From contig NZ_FQZE01000002.1 in NCBI RefSeq assembly GCF_900141875.1, positions 1 through 64,000 on the forward strand: a DNA stretch of 64,000 bases. Reading direction: 5' to 3'. The position numbers and the translations under genes were made by a program. Origin of the DNA: Tangfeifania diversioriginum. Its GTDB lineage: Bacteria > Bacteroidota > Bacteroidia > Bacteroidales > Prolixibacteraceae. Position 1 is the stretch's first letter. The number at the start of each line of letters is the position of its first letter. Positions 1 through 6,501 of the stretch are shown here, piece by piece. Under the pieces are notes generated by a model that made no database searches, was not told where the DNA came from, and saw only the letters and a program-made list of their open reading frames with translations.

Positions 1-80
1 AAAAGAACCAAGCAGCATTTAAAGAAAAGCGTATTAAATTTCTTGAGAATCAACTCGCACAATTAAACAACGTTGCATGA
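1..80 (+). CDS. C-terminal end of an unidentified protein (partial)
   Basis: An open frame enters the window in the phase beginning at base 3 and ends at a TGA at 78-80. The 25 visible residues are rich in Lys, Glu, Gln and Leu and look like the end of an amphipathic helix or coiled coil (KRIKFLENQLAQLNN). Nothing identifies the family. The palindromic repeat that begins 36 bases downstream fits a position between transcription units. That this is a real gene end, not a chance open frame, is only moderately likely because so little is visible. Confidence 0.4.
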   Translation, partial: KNQAAFKEKRIKFLENQLAQLNNVA

Positions 81-116
81 TTGTGTATAAGGTAGGTTAG
101 AGTAACGTTAATTTTT

Positions 117-201
117 AAGCTGTCATTTCGAAGGAGGCGCGACTGAGAAATCTGCTCCTTTAAAAAAGATTTCTCCTCATTCTTCGTCGAAATGACAGCT
201 T
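117..201. repeat. Dispersed palindromic repeat, copy 1
   Basis: An 85-bp imperfect palindrome has 15-base outer arms AAGCTGTCATTTCGA (117-131) and TCGAAATGACAGCTT (187-201), and inner arms GAGAAATCT and AGATTTCTC. A second copy with the same outer and inner arms lies at 45526-45609. Elements beginning GTCATTTCGA are a known class of intergenic repeat in Bacteroidota genomes. The RNA would fold into one long hairpin, so it could also end transcription of the upstream gene. Confidence 0.8.
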
Positions 202-263
202 TTGTATTCTACCGTTGCCACTGCCCCGGAAACATTTACTTAACAATTAATTATTATTTGGCT

Positions 264-284
264 ATTGAAAATTAAATTTTCAAT
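264..284. repeat. Short perfect inverted repeat upstream of mgsA
   Basis: ATTGAAAAT and ATTTTCAAT (9-bp arms) are separated by three bases in the AT-rich leader between the palindromic repeat and methylglyoxal synthase. It could be an operator or a weak terminator; the sequence does not decide. Nothing else recognisable lies between 202 and 400. Confidence 0.3.
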
Positions 285-400
285 ATGTTTTTGTTATACA
301 GTGAGTTATCGTTGTGTTCATTCGTGAATGCAGATTATCTTTGCCGTGAAAACCGCAAGCAGATGTCTTTAAGCATTTGTTTCCAGAAACTTTGAAAGAA

Positions 401-874
401 ATGAAGAAGAAAAAAAATATAGCCATTGTAGCCCACGACAACCGCAAGAAAGACATTATGGAATGGGTTTCATTCAACTGGAATGAATTGGCACAACACA
501 ATTTGATTTGCACCGGTACCACCGGTAAACTGGTGGAGGAGGCATTGATTGAAAAATGTGCCGCAAACGGGGTGGTGCCACCCACTGTCGCGCGGCTGAA
601 GTCCGGCCCACTTGGCGGCGACCAGCAATTGGGGGCGCTAATTGTTGAGGGAAAGGTTGATATTTTGATATTTTTTTGGGACCCCATGCAGCCACAGCCA
701 CACGATGTGGATGTAAAAGCACTGCTCCGGATTACGGTTCTCTACAATCTTCCAACAGCTTCGAACCGTTCTACAGCTGACTTTTTGGTGTCGTCGGAAC
801 TTTTTCACGAAAGCTATCAGCCCATCCTGAAAGATTATTCGGGATATATAAAACGAGATGTGGATTTGGGTTAA
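401..874 (+). CDS. mgsA: Methylglyoxal synthase
   Basis: Converts dihydroxyacetone phosphate to methylglyoxal and phosphate in the cytosol, a bypass that relieves sugar-phosphate build-up and frees phosphate. The 157 residues match the family length. Visible motifs are the N-terminal IAIVAHD strand, the phosphate-binding TGTTGK loop (38-43), GPLGGDQQ (69-76, with Asp74 the equivalent of the catalytic Asp71 of the E. coli enzyme), FFWDP (91-95) and PHDVDVKALLR (100-110). I chose the ATG at 401; an upstream in-frame TTG at 377 would add eight residues that are not typical of the family. It stands alone, with a divergent or unrelated gene on each side. Confidence 0.95.
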   Translation: MKKKKNIAIVAHDNRKKDIMEWVSFNWNELAQHNLICTGTTGKLVEEALIEKCAANGVVPPTVARLKSGPLGGDQQLGALIVEGKVDILIFFWDPMQPQPHDVDVKALLRITVLYNLPTASNRSTADFLVSSELFHESYQPILKDYSGYIKRDVDLG

Positions 875-947
875 TTATGTCTGAATTTTGATATCAATAA
901 GTTGCTTTATGTTTTGAATGAAATCCTGCATTTCGATATACATTTCT

Positions 948-1019
948 TCAACAATTTTCTTTTGCCTGTTCAACACGGTAATTAATCAACTTTAATCTGT
1001 CCTCGTCATTAATTGTCAT
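948..1019 (-). pseudogene. Truncated HEPN-domain remnant
   Basis: An ATG at 1019-1017 overlaps the TGA of the nucleotidyltransferase in the ATGA arrangement usual for MNT/HEPN gene pairs. The first 21 residues (MTINDEDRLKLINYRVEQAKE) resemble the beginning of HEPN partner proteins, but a TGA follows after 23 codons. A one-base shift in the A-rich tract there opens another 27 codons (KIVEEMYIEMQDF...) ending near 874. HEPN partners are usually about 110-140 residues, so even a repaired frame would be truncated. Assignment rests on position and the short N-terminal resemblance. Confidence 0.35.
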
Positions 1020-1336
1020 GCGTAAATTCCTGAATTAATGGCATTCGTAAAAACAGGTTGTTTTCCTCTGGGTAAAGCCAGTTCTTTTTTTGAAAGAATA
1101 TGCACATCGAGCAGAATGTTATATTTTAAATCAATATCGTAGCACAAATCTAAAATCTTGTTTTCATCTGTACTGTCATAATCTTCATCTAATATTATCA
1201 GTACATCGTAATCAGAGTAATCATTCGAGTGTTCCTCTAACCTTGAACCAAAAAGAATGACTTCCTTAACCGACTTGCCAAAATTTTTCAAAAGGTGAGA
1301 TTTTAAATCCGATAGTATTTCCGGCCTGTAATTCAT
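1016..1336 (-). CDS. Minimal nucleotidyltransferase (MNT/Pol-beta superfamily)
   Basis: A 106-residue protein with the Pol-beta nucleotidyltransferase signature: LFGSR near residue 30, followed by the metal-binding pair in SDYDVLI, and a third acidic position in the LLDVHIL strand. Proteins of this size usually act as the antitoxin half of MNT/HEPN toxin-antitoxin modules, where they AMPylate the HEPN RNase. Here the expected partner downstream is broken, so the module is probably inactive. The gene is more AT-rich than its neighbours, which fits lateral acquisition. Domain call is firm; biological role is inference. Confidence 0.8.
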   Translation of the reverse strand: MNYRPEILSDLKSHLLKNFGKSVKEVILFGSRLEEHSNDYSDYDVLIILDEDYDSTDENKILDLCYDIDLKYNILLDVHILSKKELALPRGKQPVFTNAINSGIYA

Positions 1337-1443
1337 ATCTGTTTTTTTTCAAATTTACAAAATTTTAAAATCACTTTTTGTCAGAACTTCGGTATTCAAC
1401 AGAAAAACATTATTTTCGCGGCCGGAAATAGAATATTAATCAC

Positions 1444-1483
1444 CCGCAGGTTCCATCACCCTGCGGCTAAAAATAAAAAAATG
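1444..1483 (+). promoter_or_regulatory. PreQ1-I-like riboswitch
   Basis: A 7-bp stem CCGCAGG (1444-1450) with CCTGCGG (1460-1466) encloses loop TTCCATCAC. It is followed by an A-rich tail CTAAAAATAAAAAA that runs straight into the ATG at 1481. The arrangement GGTTC...ACCC plus A-rich tail is the hallmark of the preQ1-I aptamer, and the downstream gene is a queuosine-precursor transporter, a standard target. Loop bases CAT (1454-1456) could pair with the start codon ATG (1481-1483) to make the P2 pseudoknot, so ligand binding would mask the start codon directly. The aptamer call is fairly strong; the start-codon pairing is inference. Confidence 0.7.
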
Positions 1484-2191
1484 CAAATGCAAAACGAATT
1501 ACTATGGCTGGCCATGCTGCTGGCAAATTTTTTCCTGATTATTTTAGCGTACAAATTGTTTGGCAAGTGGGGGCTGATTATGTGGATTCCCATTTCGGTG
1601 ATTGTGGCCAATATCCAGGTGATTCAAACCATAGAGCTGTTTGGAATGGTGGCCACACTCGGTAACATTGTTTATGCCTCCTCATTTCTGGTTACCGATA
1701 TTTTGTCGGAGAATTACGGAAAGCAAGAGGCCAAAAAAGCCGTTTGGATCGGGTTCTTCAGCCTCATTTCCATGACGCTGCTGATGAATTTGGCGTTGGT
1801 TTTTAACCCGCTCGAAGGCGATGAGTTTGCACTGATAACCCACGAAGCAACCGGCACCATTTTTAAATTGATGCCGCGGATTGCCATTGCCAGTATGGCG
1901 GCTTACCTGTTTTCGCAGCGACACGATGTGTGGGCCTTTCATTTCTGGCGGAAACGGTTTTCAAGCGATAATCAACTCTGGTTGCGAAACAACCTCAGCA
2001 CAATGGTTTCGCAACTCATCGACAGCGTGGTTTTTGTGCTGATTGCTTTTTATGGCGTTTACGAAGCCGCTGTGCTGTTTGAAATTTTTATCACCACCTA
2101 CTTCCTGAAATGGATTGTGGCCGCTTCCGACACCCCTTTCGTTTACTGGGGAAAACGGATTTTCAGGAAGGGAAATTACTGGATGGATTGA
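1481..2191 (+). CDS. yhhQ: Queuosine precursor transporter (VUT family)
   Basis: A 236-residue polytopic membrane protein of the COG1738/YhhQ family, which takes up 7-deazaguanine precursors (preQ0/preQ1) for queuosine tRNA modification. Visible features are about six hydrophobic segments, the family motif SFLVTDILSENYG after the second or third segment, and RNNLSTMVSQLIDS in the C-terminal half. The preQ1-I-like riboswitch immediately before the ATG independently supports the assignment and predicts repression when preQ1 is plentiful. An alternative ATG lies two codons downstream. The next gene starts 21 bases after the stop and may be cotranscribed, but its function is unrelated. Confidence 0.88.
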   Translation: MQMQNELLWLAMLLANFFLIILAYKLFGKWGLIMWIPISVIVANIQVIQTIELFGMVATLGNIVYASSFLVTDILSENYGKQEAKKAVWIGFFSLISMTLLMNLALVFNPLEGDEFALITHEATGTIFKLMPRIAIASMAAYLFSQRHDVWAFHFWRKRFSSDNQLWLRNNLSTMVSQLIDSVVFVLIAFYGVYEAAVLFEIFITTYFLKWIVAASDTPFVYWGKRIFRKGNYWMD

Positions 2192-2212
2192 TCAATATTA
2201 AAATTCAGAATT

Positions 2213-3373
2213 ATGAAACAAATTACATGCGCAATACTTCTTATGGCCTTTTTACTTTCTGGCTGCCAGGCAGATAAGAAATCGACGGTTGTTCGCTTTG
2301 CTACTTTTAATACAGCCATGTACCGAAGTGAAGCAGGCCAGCTTCAAAAAGACCTTGTGGCGGGCGAGGACGGCCAGATTAAAATTATTGCCGAAATCAT
2401 TCAGCGCAAAAGGCCTGATGTCCTGGCGCTGCAGGAGTTCGATTTTGACGAGAAAGGCACCAACCTGCAACTGTTTCAGGAGAATTACCTCAACAATTCA
2501 TTTAACGGCTCCGAGCCTATCGATTACCCGTATGTGATGGCTTTCCGCTCCAACACAGGGATTCAGACAGGCTTGGACTTAAACAACGATGGAGAAACAA
2601 ATATGCCTGAGGATGCTTTTGGCTTCGGCGTGTATCCGGGGCAATATGCGTTTGCCATTTTGTCGAAATATCCGCTCGTAACCGACAGTCTTACCACTTT
2701 CCGTAAATTTTTGTGGAAGGACATGCCCGGTGCCCATTTGCCGGGGGATGAAGACAGCACCATGTGGTATGCGGAAGAGGTGTTGGACACTTTCCGGCTT
2801 TCAAGCAAAAACCATGTGGATATTCCCGTATCTATCGATGGCAAAACAATTCATGTGTTGATAGCCCATCCCACACCTCCGGGTTTCGATGGCGAAGAAG
2901 ATCGCAACGGCAAACGCAATCACGATGAAATTCGGCTTTTTGCCGATTATATTTCGCCTGAAAAAGGTGATTATTTGTATGATGACCAGGGCGAACCGGC
3001 CTCCCTCAGCCGAACCAGCTCTTTTGTGATTATGGGCGACATGAACGCCGATCCGCAGGCTGGCGATAGCTACCGGAATGCCATAAACCAGTTGCTTGAT
3101 CATTCCCGTATTCATCCGGCACCTGCTAGCGGTGCACTGGCTCCTTCGAGTGAAGGAAGCAAAGTCTGGCATGAGGAAAATCCAAACGAGAGTCATCCGG
3201 CGCACAAAACCGCTGTATTTAACCTGCGTGTCGATTACGTTTTGCCTTCGTCCGATTTGCAGCCACTGAAGAGCGCCGTTTTCTGGCCCGCGGCTTCTGA
3301 TTCGCTGTCGTACCTCACCACCGGCCGCGAAGGTTCTGATCACCGCATGGTGTGGGTGGATGTTTCCTGGTAA
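2213..3373 (+). CDS. Endonuclease/exonuclease/phosphatase (EEP) family lipoprotein
   Basis: A 386-residue protein with a type II signal peptide (lipobox LLSGC), so it is predicted to be a lipoprotein of the cell envelope. The mature part has the EEP fold: FATFNTAMY strand, PDVLALQEFDFD with the metal-binding Glu, GDMNADP, and a C-terminal GSDHRMV with the catalytic His. EEP members cut phosphodiester or phosphomonoester bonds in nucleic acids, inositol phosphates or phospholipids; the substrate here is not apparent. It is followed by a strong hairpin at 3539-3571, probably the end of its transcript. Confidence 0.85.
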   Translation: MKQITCAILLMAFLLSGCQADKKSTVVRFATFNTAMYRSEAGQLQKDLVAGEDGQIKIIAEIIQRKRPDVLALQEFDFDEKGTNLQLFQENYLNNSFNGSEPIDYPYVMAFRSNTGIQTGLDLNNDGETNMPEDAFGFGVYPGQYAFAILSKYPLVTDSLTTFRKFLWKDMPGAHLPGDEDSTMWYAEEVLDTFRLSSKNHVDIPVSIDGKTIHVLIAHPTPPGFDGEEDRNGKRNHDEIRLFADYISPEKGDYLYDDQGEPASLSRTSSFVIMGDMNADPQAGDSYRNAINQLLDHSRIHPAPASGALAPSSEGSKVWHEENPNESHPAHKTAVFNLRVDYVLPSSDLQPLKSAVFWPAASDSLSYLTTGREGSDHRMVWVDVSW

Positions 3374-3538
3374 AGAAAACCTGGTACAACTGCACAGCAA
3401 GAAGGTCCAATAAGGTTCAAAATTTACTTTGGTGCGTTTGTCTGCCTCCAATGTGGGGAATGAGGAGGTCCTCAGGTTGAAGAAAGGGGGAGATTATTGG
3501 TATCCGAAAAGAATTTCAATTGAAATAGCCCGGTGACC

Positions 3539-3571
3539 ATTCATCGGATGATTCGCAGTCATCCGATGAAT
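3539..3571. terminator. Perfect 13-bp hairpin
   Basis: ATTCATCGGATGA (3539-3551) and TCATCCGATGAAT (3559-3571) form a perfect stem with a 7-base loop. It lies between the converging EEP lipoprotein and the large minus-strand gene. No T-run follows on either strand, so it may be a factor-assisted terminator or an RNA-stabilising structure. Nothing else is recognisable between 3374 and 3668. Confidence 0.5.
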
Positions 3572-3668
3572 AGTTATCCTGATAAAGACCGCATTCTTGA
3601 TCAACCCAGGTGATGTTTTCGCCAGCGTGCAAAACCTCAAATCAAAAACGCGGTAATGGTAAAAAGCA

Positions 3669-5978
3669 TTATGGATTCAATCGTTCCATCATTATTCGGG
3701 CAGATGACCGGTAAGCACCTGATGTTCCGGAATTGTATCCGTTTGTAATCCGCTGTGATGCCGTTAAGTGAAAGGTGTAGATTGTAAAATATTCTCCGGA
3801 TTTAATCCAACCCTCACCTGATGAGGTGGGATGAATTTGTACATCTATCATACCCGGATTGCTGAAATCTTCATGGCTACCTGTAAAACCTGAGCAACCA
3901 TGATGATTTGAAGAATTGCCTCCTCCCGCTAAAGTATAATTACCTGAAATTTCGAAGTTTCCACCAAAAGCATTCAGCATCAATGCAGAGTTCGGGCATC
4001 TTCCCATGGTTAATTCATACTCGTTTACAAAACCATGCGGGTCGTTTGCCTGGAATGCAAATTCAATCGGTGTTTTCATCTGGGCATCTGTTAAACGATA
4101 CAGTCCACAATCTGTTGGCTCAATTAATGGATCACTAAACCCCGGGCTTGTCATCCTGAAATTTAATCCATTGTTGTGAATAAACAGGGGGATTAAATCC
4201 GTAGCGTCCGGGACCAGGGAACCCGAGGAATCATAACCATCTACTCTGACATAAAACGTACCCGGTGTTCTCACGCCCGAAATAATATCGTAAAGCGCAG
4301 TGTTTAATTGCATAAACCGGTCAATATTGGAGAATTCCCAATCCACACCGTCAACAAATGCTTCACGCTGAATATTGATGTACGCGGGAACTGAACCGTT
4401 TAATGTTCCACCGGCACTGGGATAAAATGGTCCCACATCGTCGCCGGTATAATTGGGCAGGTTCCGTTTTGAGAACTTCGGATGTTTATAATTTTGCGAA
4501 ACATATTCCCAGTTTGTAGTTCCGGACCGTCTAACCCTTATGGTGTACCACTCAATTTTATTTTCAGAAGCTTTTTTGGCACTGTCGTACATACAGCCTT
4601 TCATGTCAATTGTACCTCTCCATGCTGCACATTCAACATTAAATCCGGCAAGAGAACTGTTGACAGATATTACCCCGTTTGATTCCAGGTAGTTGGAGTT
4701 GCCATACCTTCTCAGATTTGTGGGGAATGTTGACGCATATGTGTTTTGATTTCCTCCGATAAAAACATTGCCAAGGCTTCCAATCAGGTTTCCGTTAAAA
4801 CAAGTTGATGTTACAGTTACTTGTGATTCAGGCAAACACAGATCAATTCGTTTTAAATTGGGAATATTATAAAACGGGGCGCTTTCGTAACGCACTTCGT
4901 ACGGCGAGTATTCAACAATTTTTACGATTACATCGGGGAACATTACGGTATTTACATCTTCCCCGGGAGCGATGTCGGAAGCGTCTTCCAAACCCGGGAA
5001 AGTCATATCGAAACTGAACCTGAAAATGTAATTTCCATGCATGTCGGTAATGGTGTCACCTAATAATTCTCTGTTGCCGGTGCCTGTGTGTGCACCTCCT
5101 GACAACTCACCGGCTGTGCGATCGTATTCCTCAAAGGTTAGTGTCAGATTCGAACCGGCTTTCGTACTGCAAGGGTAGAACAGGCGACCAATATCGGTAG
5201 CCAGTTTTATTCTGTCTTCAGATAATGCTGAAATTCGCTCTGATGATGCCAGTCTGGATGAAGAAGAAAGCAACTGAAAATTTGATGCTGCCATTTCGGA
5301 TGCCGTTTCTTTTGCTTTTTTGCCGTCATTTTTTTCTTTTTTATTCTGCTCCTCTTTTTCTTTTGGGTAGGAGGAGCGAACATAGTTTACCATTGATTTT
5401 GGCTGCATGGCCTCCCCGCTTAAATCAAAAACAACAGGTTTAAAATACGGTGCCGGATCCGGTGGATTAGGCTCCTCAATCTTCGGCGGAATGCGCTCCG
5501 GGTAGTATTTTTTGATCCAGTCTTCAATTAACGGATTTTTTAACGCTTTTTTTAATGCCGGATAAGTTTCAATTACAAACGGAAATCTGCGACACGGATT
5601 AAAGATGCATCTTCCGCTGTAAAGTGTCACATTTCCGTAAAGAATAAAATCATTGATATTTACAGGCGTGGAACAGGTAAGGATAAGATCGTTAAAATCA
5701 TCATCCGTGCCTGCGTCATTCGACCAGATTTCAAATTCATAGTTTCCGCCTGCCTGCTTTGGAAATTTGATTTGAGTGTCAGATACCTGCCAGCCTGAAC
5801 GTGGTTTGTTCTGGATAGCTATTGTCCACTGGTTTCCCGTTACATTTACTGATGTCCCGGCAGTACCGTTGTGGGTGCCATTTCCCGTTGTTGCACCCTG
5901 AATGATAAAACGATGTTGATAGGAGGCGCTTTTTGATTTTACAGTAACCTCCCAATTGCCTTGCATTGAAATAATCAT
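3669..5978 (-). CDS. Large unrecognised protein with N-terminal lectin-like segment
   Basis: A 769-residue protein that I do not recognise. The N-terminal ~105 residues are predicted beta-rich and end in WSNDAGTDDDFNDLILTCS, similar to the calcium-binding DxDxFND stretch of small fucose-binding lectins and some secreted adhesins. A proline-rich linker (about 165-190) and a charged Lys/Glu stretch (about 205-230) follow. The remainder is beta-rich with many Cys, Asn, Gly and Ser, as in extracellular proteins, yet no signal peptide and no T9SS sorting domain is visible. The first Met (5978) and MQGNWEV four codons later are both possible starts. Monocistronic. Function unknown; carbohydrate binding is only a suggestion. 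Confidence 0.75.
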   Translation of the reverse strand: MIISMQGNWEVTVKSKSASYQHRFIIQGATTGNGTHNGTAGTSVNVTGNQWTIAIQNKPRSGWQVSDTQIKFPKQAGGNYEFEIWSNDAGTDDDFNDLILTCSTPVNINDFILYGNVTLYSGRCIFNPCRRFPFVIETYPALKKALKNPLIEDWIKKYYPERIPPKIEEPNPPDPAPYFKPVVFDLSGEAMQPKSMVNYVRSSYPKEKEEQNKKEKNDGKKAKETASEMAASNFQLLSSSSRLASSERISALSEDRIKLATDIGRLFYPCSTKAGSNLTLTFEEYDRTAGELSGGAHTGTGNRELLGDTITDMHGNYIFRFSFDMTFPGLEDASDIAPGEDVNTVMFPDVIVKIVEYSPYEVRYESAPFYNIPNLKRIDLCLPESQVTVTSTCFNGNLIGSLGNVFIGGNQNTYASTFPTNLRRYGNSNYLESNGVISVNSSLAGFNVECAAWRGTIDMKGCMYDSAKKASENKIEWYTIRVRRSGTTNWEYVSQNYKHPKFSKRNLPNYTGDDVGPFYPSAGGTLNGSVPAYINIQREAFVDGVDWEFSNIDRFMQLNTALYDIISGVRTPGTFYVRVDGYDSSGSLVPDATDLIPLFIHNNGLNFRMTSPGFSDPLIEPTDCGLYRLTDAQMKTPIEFAFQANDPHGFVNEYELTMGRCPNSALMLNAFGGNFEISGNYTLAGGGNSSNHHGCSGFTGSHEDFSNPGMIDVQIHPTSSGEGWIKSGEYFTIYTFHLTASQRITNGYNSGTSGAYRSSARIMMERLNP

Positions 5979-6501
5979 AACAATTTGATTTTAGTGGTTG
6001 ACCTACTCTTTTCAGGATTTTCAGCTTCTTCCTTATTGTTGTATATATTTTTGAATGGAGCATTTTATGCTGTCCGTTCATAAAAGTTGAAATATGAAAA
6101 AGACTGATTTTATCATACGTCCATTCAAATTACAACAAATATTTGAAAAAGAAAAAAATAAAGATGAAAAAGTATTTATTTAAATTGGTTGGAAATGAGT
6201 AGTTTTCATCCTGTAAGCGTGGATTATTACATGCAAAAGTGTATTTAATTATTTGGCGCAACAGAATAAACCGGATGAAGGAATACATCGTTGTGCTCTT
6301 TATAGAGCAGTTTCATAGTATCCCCACTACCAAATGAATAAAAAGAAACTTTATCAGGGCACGGCGCACACCGGAACGTTACAAAGGATATGTAATTTGA
6401 TACTGGAAAGGCCGGAACAGCAAAAGAGCGGAAAGCTCTCCGGAAGAGAATAAAATATGCTGAATTATAAAAAGCGCGATTAAAAACCGCGCCTCCTTCA
6501 C
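5979..6501. other. Intergenic region without convincing genes
   Basis: This 523-bp stretch separates two minus-strand genes. The part next to the large unrecognised protein (6000-6240) is very AT-rich and probably carries its promoter, though no clean TAnnTTTG box was found. The part at 6245-6501 holds only a low-quality open frame of 86 codons that ends in the neighbouring peptidase stop region and has no family resemblance. Confidence 0.5.

Noticed and set aside
2801-3451. 216-codon open frame opposite the EEP lipoprotein gene
   Set aside because: It lies entirely over a well-supported gene on the other strand, has no family resemblance and an odd amino acid composition.
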